A DNA stretch of 33,722 nucleotides from the NCBI RefSeq assembly GCF_016464015.1, contig NZ_JACDXT010000052.1:1-33722 (forward strand). The letters are read 5' to 3'. The DNA comes from Psychrobacter sp. bablab_jr014. GTDB taxonomy: Bacteria > Pseudomonadota > Gammaproteobacteria > Pseudomonadales > Moraxellaceae. Below are positions 1 to 9,233 of the stretch, one piece after another. Every line of letters starts with the position of its first letter. Position 1 is the first letter of the stretch. Both the position numbers and the translations under genes were made by a program. The notes beneath the pieces were generated by a model. It had not been told where the DNA came from, made no database searches, and saw only the letters and a list, made by a program, of their open reading frames with translations.

Positions 1-49
1 GACCAAATACGTCATCGTTTTTTGAAATGAAATTAGCAGCGTTTTTCAT

Positions 50-198
50 GTATAGTTAACTCTAAATAAAAACGATACAGGACAATAAATTCATTTGATT
101 AAACGCTATTTTCCTTGCTTGCTGTGACTACGTCTTTTGATACTGCGAAAAATAGCGTTTAATCTCATCGTATCGATTTTATAGTGAACTGACTATAC
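50..198. mobile_element. MITE-like palindromic element, copy 1
   Basis: A 149-bp element has imperfect 29-bp terminal inverted repeats (50-78 and 170-198, 22 of 29 positions matching; outer ends read GTATAGT). Inside is a perfect 16-bp inverted repeat, GATTAAACGCTATTTT at 97-112 and its complement at 149-164. The core at 113-148 contains TTGCTTGCTGTG, shared with copies at 18305-18452 and, inverted, in the rtcB leader. It has no coding capacity. It begins 12 bp past the rtcR stop codon and could end that transcript. Being non-autonomous and mobile is inferred from the paired copies. Confidence 0.6.
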
Positions 199-209
199 TT
201 TTAGGCTTA

Positions 210-1913
210 TTATCTATATTGACCTACTGACTGATTAAAGCCATTATCCAATCCATCAAACTTCAGCTCATCAAACCTCAGCCCAAACTTTAGCAGATAC
301 TTCCGCAGTCGGTCGCTGTCATTGTTACTTTTTAGCTGATTTCTGGAGTTGGCATACAGATAGCGCCCTGCCGCCGCTTGGCTACTGTGCTGATAGCAGA
401 CCTCAATCACATACGCCAGCTGCACCGCGTCAAAGGGGTCAAGCGCGTCTTTGTCGTCGCTGGATAGATGACGGCTCAGCACCGTATCCGCGTGCGCTTG
501 CTGCTCGGTTAGGCTGGGTGCATACGCCTTGTCCGCCTGATACTGCGCGCTATTGGGCAATGCCCACAGATGCTTAAGGCGGGTGATTTCTGCCTTAACA
601 TCAGGCATACGAATCACTTTGCCTTCGCACAATGTCGTTAAGCGCGTCATGCTGGCGCTTAAATCACGAAAGTTGCCCTGCCACGTCGCCTCAGAACTTG
701 TGGCAAAGGCTTCAAAGTATGCCCGCGCCTCAGGCTCAAAGCGGTATTGATACTGCTGCTCACTGCCGAGACGCGCCAGCTCGTAATCAATATTGGCGGG
801 CAAGTCCTCGATACGGTCTTTTAACGACGGTAAAAAAAACGTCCACGTGTTCAGCCGCGCAAACAAGTCGGCACGAAACTCCCCATCCGCGACCGCTTGG
901 CGCAAATCCTTATTCGTCCCTGCCATCAATTGAAATGACACGTCAATCGAGGTGTCACTCCCAAGCGGATAAAAGCGCTGCGCCTCAAGCGCGGTCAAGA
1001 GCATCGCCTGTTCGTCCAGCCCCAGCTCGCCGATTTCATCCAAAAACAGCAAGCCGCCGTCCGCCGATTTGAGCAGACCCTCACGGCTCGACGCCGCGCC
1101 TGTAAACGCGCCTTTGACATGACCGAACAGCACGCTCATGGCGGTATCGCCGCGCAAGGTGGCGCAGTTGACTTCGACGAACGCGCCGAGTGCCTGCTTG
1201 TTTTTGGCTTTGTTTTTCTTGAGCGCGTAGATTTGTGTTGCCAGTTGCGACTTGCCTGCCCCTGTCGCGCCCATCAGTAAAATCGGAGCGTTGGAGCGTG
1301 TGGCGACCTTTTCAATATCAGCAATCAGCTGTTGATAGGCAGCGTTTTGGGTGACGAGATTGGCTTGTAGGGTTTGCCAATGCTGGGCTTTTTCTGCCTC
1401 AAAACGCGCGCGCAAACTGTCATAACGCGACACGTCCAAGTCAATGATTTGGTAGCGCCCTTGTGGGTCGTATTGGTCAGGCTTGGGACACGGCGAGGTC
1501 TGAATCAAATCGGCAGGCAAAAACCCCGCCTCAACCAGCAAAAACCAGCAAATCTGCGCCACATGCGTACCCGTGGTCAGATGCAGCAGATAGTCGGTGT
1601 CCTCACGAAAGGCGAAGCCTGTGACAAAGTCATACAGCTCAGCATAGACATCAGCAAAATCCCACGGACTCGCCAGCGTCACCCGATGCCCAATGACTTT
1701 GGTATCGGCGCTGACCTGCGCCACATCATCAACGATGACGTTAAACAGCCGCTTATCGCGCTTGCTATAGAGGATATGCAGCTCATCGACCAGCAGGTCA
1801 TCATGCAGGCACAGGCTGACGCTCGGACGCCAGCGCTGCCAACGCTTGTTATTAAAGCCATTGTCCAAGGTCGTTCCGAGAAAGCCGATGACGGCGGTTT
1901 TTTTACGCTGCAC
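210..1913 (-). CDS. rtcR: RtcR, sigma-54-dependent activator of the RNA-repair operon
   Basis: A 567-aa bacterial enhancer-binding protein. Residues 1 to about 180 match the RtcR-type CARF ligand domain (IGFLGTTLD near the start). The AAA+ domain has Walker A GATGAGKS near 215, the sigma-54-contacting loop GAFTGA near 268 and Walker B FLDEIGE near 292. The C-terminus (about 490-567) would carry the DNA-binding helix-turn-helix. The family activates rtcBA transcription when RNA damage products bind the CARF domain. The start is GTG at 1913 with AGAGG eight bases upstream. It is divergent from rtcB, with one small gene between, and the rtcB promoter has the sigma-54 form this regulator needs. 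Length and motifs are normal for the family. Confidence 0.95.
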   Translation of the reverse strand: MQRKKTAVIGFLGTTLDNGFNNKRWQRWRPSVSLCLHDDLLVDELHILYSKRDKRLFNVIVDDVAQVSADTKVIGHRVTLASPWDFADVYAELYDFVTGFAFREDTDYLLHLTTGTHVAQICWFLLVEAGFLPADLIQTSPCPKPDQYDPQGRYQIIDLDVSRYDSLRARFEAEKAQHWQTLQANLVTQNAAYQQLIADIEKVATRSNAPILLMGATGAGKSQLATQIYALKKNKAKNKQALGAFVEVNCATLRGDTAMSVLFGHVKGAFTGAASSREGLLKSADGGLLFLDEIGELGLDEQAMLLTALEAQRFYPLGSDTSIDVSFQLMAGTNKDLRQAVADGEFRADLFARLNTWTFFLPSLKDRIEDLPANIDYELARLGSEQQYQYRFEPEARAYFEAFATSSEATWQGNFRDLSASMTRLTTLCEGKVIRMPDVKAEITRLKHLWALPNSAQYQADKAYAPSLTEQQAHADTVLSRHLSSDDKDALDPFDAVQLAYVIEVCYQHSSQAAAGRYLYANSRNQLKSNNDSDRLRKYLLKFGLRFDELKFDGLDNGFNQSVGQYR

Positions 1914-1946
1914 TTTATTAACCTCTATTTATCACACCTTTTCTAA

Positions 1947-2558
1947 TCAGTTACCAATTTGCATTAATTGCTTACTGTCCAATTGATCTTCTATCTGACC
2001 TTCATTGATATGGTTATACCCCAACCCAATCGAACATTCAGGCAGCCCCACTACTTCGACCAACTTTTCGTGCGCTTCAATAGCAAATACGAAATCTTGC
2101 ATCAGTACCTCAAGTAGCGCCTCTTTATTCACCTCATCACATGCCTCAGATAAGTAATCAACCATCACACGAGCTTGCTCTTCCTTTTGCTGTCCCTGCG
2201 GTTCATCTGCTTCTTCGTCCATATCTGGCAGCTCGTCATCATATTCAGCATACATTTCTTCAAAGCTCATGCCGCAGCTATAATCTGCTATGAGCTTGCC
2301 TTTATTACACAATATGGTAAGCAGCAAATCATCATCATGATTAAGCACGCCCAATGCGCTACAGTCCAGCTCAGATGTCAGCATTAGCAGCATCTCGTAG
2401 ACGTGTGCTATATCTTGAGTATCACATTGCGCTTCATAAATAACACATTGCTGCTCACTGATTGGCATCACGTATGCGCTAGTAGCCTTACTCTTTAGAT
2501 ATTTAACCGCATCTTTGGCAGCAGTATTCGCTGTAATATTGACGTAAAAATTCCCTAT
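1947..2558 (-). CDS. small acidic protein of unknown function, apparent AUA start
   Basis: Not a named gene. The first conventional start is GTG-ATG at 2471/2468 (174 aa) and has no ribosome-binding site. The frame stays open 29 codons further to ATA at 2556-2558, and AGGAGAG lies four bases before that ATA. The added stretch reads GNFYVNITANT. I recall uncharacterised proteins that begin MGNFY and carry a central VLNHDDD motif, which this protein has (about residue 72). The true product is therefore probably 203 aa, with ATA in place of ATG. The C-terminal half is strongly acidic. It ends 33 bases before the rtcR GTG, so it may be transcribed with rtcR. Function is unknown. Confidence 0.7.
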   Translation of the reverse strand: MGNFYVNITANTAAKDAVKYLKSKATSAYVMPISEQQCVIYEAQCDTQDIAHVYEMLLMLTSELDCSALGVLNHDDDLLLTILCNKGKLIADYSCGMSFEEMYAEYDDELPDMDEEADEPQGQQKEEQARVMVDYLSEACDEVNKEALLEVLMQDFVFAIEAHEKLVEVVGLPECSIGLGYNHINEGQIEDQLDSKQLMQIGN

Positions 2559-2723
2559 TGTTCTCTCCTAAGCTTAATGATTGGCGTTTTTCATAGCACT
2601 GATAATGTTTGATAAGCCTGCATTGTACTGTACAAAACACTTTGTAATAAAGAACTATTGTTTAATTAAAAAATAAAGCATTCTAGCCAAATCTTAAAAT
2701 TCTATAAGCGTCAGAATAGAATA

Positions 2724-2755
2724 AAAGCTATATTTATAGAATAAATTATAGCTTT
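2724..2755. promoter_or_regulatory. candidate RtcR upstream activating site
   Basis: A perfect 9-bp inverted repeat, AAAGCTATA at 2724-2732 and TATAGCTTT at 2747-2755, lies about 105-135 bp upstream of the sigma-54 -24 element. That is the usual distance for an enhancer-binding protein. Assignment to RtcR is inferred from position only. Confidence 0.4.
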
Positions 2756-2818
2756 GTTTACTTGATTAAAGTTCATTTTTTCATTAAAAAAGAATTTAAA
2801 ATATTTTTTATCATTCAA

Positions 2819-2831
2819 TATCAAATACTTA
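2819..2831 (+). promoter_or_regulatory. IHF-binding site
   Basis: TATCAAATACTTA matches the IHF consensus WATCAANNNNTTR at every position. It lies between the upstream palindrome and the sigma-54 promoter, where DNA bending brings the activator to the polymerase. The region is AT-rich, so a chance match is possible. Confidence 0.55.
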
Positions 2832-2860
2832 TAAAAATAAAAACTATCTTTATCAAAAAC

Positions 2861-2876
2861 TGGCACACCTTTAGCA
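2861..2876 (+). promoter_or_regulatory. sigma-54 promoter of rtcB
   Basis: TGGCACACCTTTAGCA carries the invariant GG and GC dinucleotides at the required spacing of the -24/-12 consensus TGGCACRNNNNTTGCW. The only fixed-position deviation is A for T in the -12 box. Transcription should begin near 2886-2888, giving a leader of about 150 nt before rtcB. Confidence 0.85.
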
Positions 2877-2885
2877 ACCTATAAA

Positions 2886-3025
2886 GTACAGACAACCGCA
2901 CTACTACCAACAACGTAGCGAGAATCAAAGATATTTTTCGAAGCCTCTGTCGGCGTAGGCACAGCACGCGAGAAAAATACCTTTGAGTCGAGCGCTTCTA
3001 TGTGACGGATTGTTTATTCATATAC
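2886..3025. repeat. repeat-derived hairpin leader of rtcB
   Basis: Arms at 2925-2939 and 2972-2986 (TCAAAGATATTTTTC and its near complement, one mismatch in 15) enclose a core that, read on the minus strand, gives CTCGCGTGCTGTG and ends in GAGGCTTCG. The same core is in the element at 18305-18452 and, more diverged, in 50-198. The outer limits given are tentative because only weak traces of the terminal repeats remain. The hairpin would lie inside the rtcB 5' untranslated RNA. Confidence 0.5.
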
Positions 3026-3040
3026 CGCTAAGGAGACACT

Positions 3041-4273
<1,233 letters not shown>

Positions 4274-4367
4274 GCAGCATTGCTTTATAATGTGTATAGC
4301 CACTTGAGGACAATACTGATAAACCACTATGTCTAAGCTACAATTAAAGAAAATAAGGACAAAAACA

Positions 4368-4826
4368 ATGAAACTCGCAGAAGCCCTACTTATCCGCAGT
4401 GATATGCAAAAAAAGCTGGCACAGCTTAAAGGACGCATTCGCAATAATGTCAAAGTCCAAGACGGCGATACGCCAAACGAAGACCCCAATCAGCTATTGA
4501 TGGACGCAAGCCAGCTGATTACTGAGCTGTCCGCGCTTATCGCCCGTATTCAGCGTACCAACGCGGTGGCGATGACAGACAACAATCAGTCGATGCTGGC
4601 GCTGCTCGTTGAGCGCGACACCCTTGAGATGCGCCACAAGCTATTGACCGAGTCGATAGCCGCGACCGAAACCGAGGTCGATCGCTATAGCCCGCGCGAG
4701 ATTAAATGGCAAGTGATGGTGTCGGTCGGCGCATTGCAAAAGCAGGCGGACGATATCGCCATGAAGCTGCGTCAGCTTAACATTGTCATTCAAGCCAACA
4801 ACTGGCAAATTGACCTTGTGGACTAG
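4368..4826 (+). CDS. DIP1984-family protein
   Basis: 152 aa, mostly helical and charged, recognised as the DIP1984 family (older annotations say septicolysin) from the opening KLAEALLIRSDMQKKLAQLK and the closing NWQIDLVD. Its biochemical role is not established. ATG 4368 is preferred over 4329: AAGGAC lies six bases upstream of it and family members begin at this methionine. It sits between rtcB and rtcA on the same strand, so it is probably co-expressed with the RNA-repair enzymes. A role with RtcB or RtcA is inferred from position only. Confidence 0.8.
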   Translation: MKLAEALLIRSDMQKKLAQLKGRIRNNVKVQDGDTPNEDPNQLLMDASQLITELSALIARIQRTNAVAMTDNNQSMLALLVERDTLEMRHKLLTESIAATETEVDRYSPREIKWQVMVSVGALQKQADDIAMKLRQLNIVIQANNWQIDLVD

Positions 4827-4862
4827 GCGCTTACCTAACTTGTTACACCCTTTTTTAGTTTT

Positions 4863-4894
4863 GTCTGTCTGATAATAGACAGACCACCCTTTTT
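4863..4894 (+). terminator. hairpin, possible weak terminator after the DIP1984 gene
   Basis: GTCTGTCT (4863-4870) and AGACAGAC (4877-4884) form a perfect 8-bp stem with a 6-nt loop. Five T residues follow only after CACCC, so this may be a partial terminator or a processing site inside the rtc operon. Confidence 0.4.
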
Positions 4895-5172
4895 GAAATC
4901 GACTGGGCGAGTGTCAGACCCCGCGACCCACAGCAGGGGGTTGAAAATATACTGTCGTGGCTGCTACGCGTTGTGGGCAGGCGCATTTTTTTACCACTTA
5001 TGCCCCGCACATGGCACTTGGCACAATGCACCATTTAGACCTTACCACCAGACACTGACAGTCGGTTTCAATCTTATTTTAAATGCGACCCGAAAAGTAT
5101 TGGGAAGCATTTTATTATGCCCATTAAAAACATCATCAATCAATAGTCATACAAATCATAAAGATATTTATC
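4895..5172 (+). other. non-coding gap between the DIP1984 gene and rtcA, structured at its 5' end
   Basis: No convincing gene. An open frame over 4893-5192 has the look of chance translation. From about 4905 to 4990 the DNA is GC-rich and can fold: ACCCC/GGGGT near 4918-4941, and CCCACA (4927-4932) with TGTGGG (4972-4977) flanking GCAG/CTGC. In some rtc operons Y-RNA-like or tRNA-like RNAs are encoded near rtcB. I see no clear T-arm here, so this is only a candidate RNA or leader of rtcA. Confidence 0.3.
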
Positions 5173-6336
5173 ATGCCAGCATCAACACATAAAACCCTAA
5201 AAATCGACGGCAGCACAGGCGAAGGCGGCGGACAAATCGTGCGCAGCGCCCTCACCTTGTCGATGCTGACAGGCACGCCGATTCAGGTGCGCCGTATCCG
5301 CGCAGGTCGCGCCAAGTCGGGACTGATGCGGCAGCATTTGATGTGTGTGCAGGCGGCGCAGACGATTTGTAATGCTGAGGTTTCAGGCGCGGCGCTCGGT
5401 AGCGATGCCTTTAGCTTTACGCCGCAAGCGGTGCGCGCAGGCGATTATCATTTTGATATTGGTTCGGCGGGCAGCACCAGCTTGGTGCTACAAACCATTT
5501 TGCCTGCGCTGCTGTTTGCAGACAGCCGAGTTGTAGATAGTCAGGATGTTGAAAATAAAAAAAGCGATGCCTCATCGACCGTAACCATTATCGGCGGCAC
5601 ACACAATCCCTTAGCACCGACCACCGATTTTTTGCAGCACGCTTTTGTGCCGCTACTTGCCAAGCTCGGCATGCAGGTCGAGATTGAGTGCGTGCAAGCG
5701 GGCTTTGCTCCTATCGGCGGCGGCGTGATTAAGGCTCGTATCACGCCCTTTTTGCGCCGTGCGGGGATGCCGCGATTTGAGCTAACCGAGCGCGGCGCGT
5801 TACAAAGCATTGTACTGTGCGCGAGCGTTTTAAACTTAGACTACAGCATTTGTACGCGTGAGCTTACCAGCATAAAGGCATCATTACTCGAGGCGGATAT
5901 TGATGAGGCGCTGATGAGCACCCAAAGCAAGCGGCTGGATGGCATTGGTGAAGGCAATACTTGCTTTGCCATCGTGACGCATCAGCTTGGCGATAAAAAT
6001 GAGGCGAAGGCGACTGCTAAGACAAGCACCAAAACAAACACGCACCAAGAAGTCTTTAGCCTGCTTGGGGAAAAGCGTAGCTCGGCAGAAAATATCGGCA
6101 AGCGCTTGGCGGGACACATCAGGCGCTATCTGTATGACACCGATGCGCTGATTGATGAATATCTGACTGACCAGCTGCTATTGCCTTTGGCGCTCGCGGG
6201 TGGCGGTACGTTTACAGCGCGGATGATTAGCGAGCATAGCAAAACCCAAGCATGGCTCATTGAACAATTTTTACCCGTTGCGATCACGTTTGATGCTATA
6301 GACGATGAGCAAATATTAGTCAGAATCACCTGCTAA
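5173..6336 (+). CDS. rtcA: RtcA, RNA 3'-terminal phosphate cyclase
   Basis: An ATP-dependent enzyme that converts RNA 3'-phosphate to 2',3'-cyclic phosphate through an adenylated histidine. The family signatures are present: GSTGEGGGQIVRSAL at the N-terminus, RAGRAKSGLMRQHL, FDIGSAGSTSLVLQT, GGTHNPLAPTTDFL, and near the end DEYLTDQLLLPLALAGGGTF. His355 in SEHSKTQ fits the catalytic histidine position, about 30 residues from the C-terminus. At 387 aa it is longer than the usual ~340. The extra length includes a Lys/Thr/Ala-rich insert around residues 276-300. It is the last gene of the rtcB operon. Confidence 0.95.
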   Translation: MPASTHKTLKIDGSTGEGGGQIVRSALTLSMLTGTPIQVRRIRAGRAKSGLMRQHLMCVQAAQTICNAEVSGAALGSDAFSFTPQAVRAGDYHFDIGSAGSTSLVLQTILPALLFADSRVVDSQDVENKKSDASSTVTIIGGTHNPLAPTTDFLQHAFVPLLAKLGMQVEIECVQAGFAPIGGGVIKARITPFLRRAGMPRFELTERGALQSIVLCASVLNLDYSICTRELTSIKASLLEADIDEALMSTQSKRLDGIGEGNTCFAIVTHQLGDKNEAKATAKTSTKTNTHQEVFSLLGEKRSSAENIGKRLAGHIRRYLYDTDALIDEYLTDQLLLPLALAGGGTFTARMISEHSKTQAWLIEQFLPVAITFDAIDDEQILVRITC

Positions 6337-6457
6337 AATTTGCCAGCATTAGTATACTGTTACCCAATGATACCGACGTGGCGATAGTATCGGTGTATGA
6401 TATACGCTACAAATTTGAGCGTCTTATCTATATTTACAATGACTATTGAGCGCTGCT

Positions 6458-8176
6458 ATGCCCGAATCCCGTACCAATCTGCACCCTAAACCCAAAAAAC
6501 CACTGCCTTATCATATCGGCTTACTATTGCGCTATAGTACCTTTGGTGCGGCCATCTGCCTTTCGATTGCAGGTGTGCTACTTGCGCACTGGTGGCTCAT
6601 CATCATCGGCGGTTTTGCCACAGTGCTTGGTATCTATGACTTGATTCAAGTCAAACACTCCATTTTAAACAACTACCCTGTTGCAGGACATTTGCGTTTT
6701 TTGTTTGAGGACTTTCGTCCTGAGATTCGCCAGTATTTTTTAGAAGACGACAAAGAGCAAGTACCGTTTTCACGCCAACAACGGGCGCTGGTTTATCAGC
6801 GTGCTAAAAATGTCAGTGATACCAATGCCTTTGGTACACTCGATGACTTGTATAAACAGGGGACAGAGTGGTTTTTGCAATCAGCCGCCAGCCAGCCGCT
6901 TAAAAACAAAGACTTTCGTATTACCGTTGGTGGCAGCCGTTGTAAGCAGCCGCATGACATGTCGGTGTTTAATATCTCAGCGATGAGCTTTGGCAGTCTG
7001 TCTGCCAATGCGATTATGGCGCTCAATCAGGGCGCAAAGATGGGTAACTTTACCCACGATACGGGAGAAGGCGCGATTAGCCCCTATCATCGTAAGTTCG
7101 GCGGCGATTTAATTTGGGAGATTGGCACAGGCTATTTTGGTTGCCGTGATAAAGATGGCAATTTTGATGCTGATAGCTTTGCTAAAAAGGCGGTCGATGA
7201 CCAAGTCAAAATGATTGAAATCAAGCTGTCGCAAGGGGCAAAACCCGGTAAAGGCGGCGTGCTTCCCTCCAGCAAAATCACCGATGAAATCTCTGAAACG
7301 CGCCAAGTACCAAAAGGTCAAGATTGCGTATCGCCCGCCTCACACAGTGCTTTTAATACGCCGCTTGAACTGGTCGAGTTTTGGCAAAAATTACGCGATT
7401 TATCAGGGGGCAAGCCTGTGGGCTTTAAGCTGTGTATCGGTCAGCCATGGCAGTTTATGGCGATTGTCAAAGCCATGATTGAGACCGACAATTATCCTGA
7501 TTTTATTGTCGTTGATGGTGCAGAAGGCGGTACGGGCGCAGCACCTGTGGAGTTTATGGACAGTGTCGGCATGCCACTTATTGACGGCTTTTTGTTGGTA
7601 CACAATACTTTGGTCGGCGCAGGCATCCGCGACAAAATCAAGGTCGGTGTCAGTGGCAAGATTGTCTCAGGCTTTGATGTGGCGCGCATGCTGGCGCTGG
7701 GCGCGGATTGGTGCAACTCGGCGCGCGGCTTTATGTTCGCGGTTGGCTGTATTCAATCACGCTCTTGCCATACCAATACGTGCCCAACGGGCGTCGCCAC
7801 CCAAGACCCTTACCGACAGGCGGCACTTGATGTACCCACCAAGGCCGAACGCGTGGCGAGCTTTCACAAAAACACGCTCAAATCTCTGGGTAATATCGTC
7901 GGCGCGGTCGGTCTTAAACACCCTGATGATTTGATGCCTTATCATATCGCGCGCCGTATCAACGACGGACAAATCAAGCTATTATCGAAGTTTTATTACT
8001 TTGCCGATAGTGGTGCGCTCCTTAACCAAAGCGCACGCTCGGATGTGTTTAATCAGATGTGGGCGATGGCCACGCCAAACAGCTTTTTGGCAGACAATGA
8101 CGCATTGATTGCGTATAATGTTGACGCGCGTGACCGCGGCAAAAGTACCAAAATCCCTGCCTTTGAGCTGCCATAA
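6458..8176 (+). CDS. FMN-binding glutamate synthase family protein, membrane-anchored
   Basis: 572 aa from ATG 6458; a TTG at 6446 is possible. Two hydrophobic segments near residues 23-60 suggest membrane attachment. The rest is the TIM-barrel synthase domain of the glutamate synthase large subunit: NISAMSFGSLSANAI, THDTGEGAISPYH, KPGKGGVLP, VVDGAEGGTGAAP, and GKIVSGFDVARMLALGAD. The cysteines of CIQSRSCHTNTC (about 431-442) fit the 3Fe-4S site. The glutamine amidotransferase and C-terminal domains of full GltB are absent, as is usual in this stand-alone family, whose substrate is uncertain. It is transcribed alone, with a strong terminator behind it. Confidence 0.88.
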   Translation: MPESRTNLHPKPKKPLPYHIGLLLRYSTFGAAICLSIAGVLLAHWWLIIIGGFATVLGIYDLIQVKHSILNNYPVAGHLRFLFEDFRPEIRQYFLEDDKEQVPFSRQQRALVYQRAKNVSDTNAFGTLDDLYKQGTEWFLQSAASQPLKNKDFRITVGGSRCKQPHDMSVFNISAMSFGSLSANAIMALNQGAKMGNFTHDTGEGAISPYHRKFGGDLIWEIGTGYFGCRDKDGNFDADSFAKKAVDDQVKMIEIKLSQGAKPGKGGVLPSSKITDEISETRQVPKGQDCVSPASHSAFNTPLELVEFWQKLRDLSGGKPVGFKLCIGQPWQFMAIVKAMIETDNYPDFIVVDGAEGGTGAAPVEFMDSVGMPLIDGFLLVHNTLVGAGIRDKIKVGVSGKIVSGFDVARMLALGADWCNSARGFMFAVGCIQSRSCHTNTCPTGVATQDPYRQAALDVPTKAERVASFHKNTLKSLGNIVGAVGLKHPDDLMPYHIARRINDGQIKLLSKFYYFADSGALLNQSARSDVFNQMWAMATPNSFLADNDALIAYNVDARDRGKSTKIPAFELP

Positions 8177-8188
8177 GCGCCTAAAATG

Positions 8189-8228
8189 ACAAGACCTTTT
8201 GGTAAAACGCGCCAAAAGGTCTTGTTTT
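8189..8228 (+). terminator. intrinsic terminator
   Basis: A perfect 14-bp stem, ACAAGACCTTTTGG at 8189-8202 and its complement at 8212-8225, has a 9-nt loop and runs into TTTT. It ends the glutamate-synthase-family transcript. Confidence 0.9.
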
Positions 8229-8286
8229 AGCTACTGCACCCCCGATGGCGTTTTTAACGTTATCAATAATCAAAAGATGTATCTTC

Positions 8287-9099
8287 ATGTTTCGCTTTTC
8301 TTCTTTATTTTTTATCAGCACGTTAGGGCTTGGTCTTAGCGCGTGCAGTTTAGACAGCGCCGCTGGTGCTAAGCCTGCCGATAGCCCGCATTGGGAATGT
8401 TTTAAGCGCGAGCAGCCTTTTGCCTACAGCGCTTGCCAAGTGGATACCAGCGCGTTAGGCGGCAACCCTGATACCTTAGAGCTGTTTTGGCGCGGCGATA
8501 GTAGTAGCACGCCGTTATTGACCTTTGATACCTTGTTAGCACAAATACCCGAAGACAAAACGCTCGCCTTTGGTATGAATGCAGGTATGTATAATAAAGA
8601 TTACGCGCCGATTGGCTACACCGTCATCAATGGCGAAGAAATCAAATCATTAAATTTAAAAGAAGGCGGCGGCAATTTTCACTTATTGCCAAACGGCGTG
8701 CTGTGGTCGGACAAGGCAGGCGCGGTACACATTGACGAAAGCCACGCACTTAAAGACAAGCTCAATAATGGCAGTGCCAAGCCATGGTACGCCACGCAAT
8801 CAGGGCCGATGCTGGTCATTGATGGCAATATTCATCCCAAATTTGACCCAAACAGCAGCTCGCGCAAGATACGTAACGGTATTGGTATTTGCAGCGATGA
8901 TACGGTGCTCATGGTCGCCAGCGACACACCTGTAACCTTTTATCAATTTGCTGAAGTGTTTAAAACAGATTTTGGTTGTGACAATGCGCTGTTTTTGGAT
9001 GGCGGCATCGCCTCAGCCATGTACGCGCCCAGCATCGACAGACACGATAAAAAACAAATGGGTGTGATGGTCGGTGTTGTGCAGCCAGAAACCCAATAA
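8287..9099 (+). CDS. phosphodiester glycosidase (NAGPA/DUF2233) family lipoprotein
   Basis: 270 aa from ATG 8287; an in-frame ATG at 8245 would add 14 residues ahead of a normal lipoprotein signal, so it is disfavoured. The signal peptide ends in the lipobox LSAC with Cys20, so the protein should be anchored in an outer-envelope membrane. The body matches the exopolysaccharide/phosphodiester glycosidase fold: FGMNAGMY, PIGYTVINGEE, GGGNFHLLPNG, ATQSGPMLV, KIRNGIGICSDD, and ALFLDGGIASAMY. Homologues cleave N-acetylglucosamine-phosphodiester or related bonds. The substrate here is unknown. Confidence 0.82.
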   Translation: MFRFSSLFFISTLGLGLSACSLDSAAGAKPADSPHWECFKREQPFAYSACQVDTSALGGNPDTLELFWRGDSSSTPLLTFDTLLAQIPEDKTLAFGMNAGMYNKDYAPIGYTVINGEEIKSLNLKEGGGNFHLLPNGVLWSDKAGAVHIDESHALKDKLNNGSAKPWYATQSGPMLVIDGNIHPKFDPNSSSRKIRNGIGICSDDTVLMVASDTPVTFYQFAEVFKTDFGCDNALFLDGGIASAMYAPSIDRHDKKQMGVMVGVVQPETQ

Positions 9100-9233
9100 G
9101 ATACAAGATTTTATGATTCCTTATCAAAACGCGCGGGTAAAAACTTTGCAGAATAAGCCGCAGCGTTTTGGGCGAAATTTTGCTACAATACGCGCGATTT
9201 TATTTTATATCCTTGACTAATTGAGAGATGACT

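Noticed and set aside
5030..5062. TGGCAC twice, as a second sigma-54 promoter before rtcA
   Set aside because: Neither copy has GC at the -12 position with the required spacing.
4893..5192. 99-codon frame between the DIP1984 gene and rtcA
   Set aside because: It has no ribosome-binding site, overlaps the rtcA start, has an odd Cys/His/Trp-rich composition and resembles no family I know; it covers foldable DNA that is better read as non-coding.
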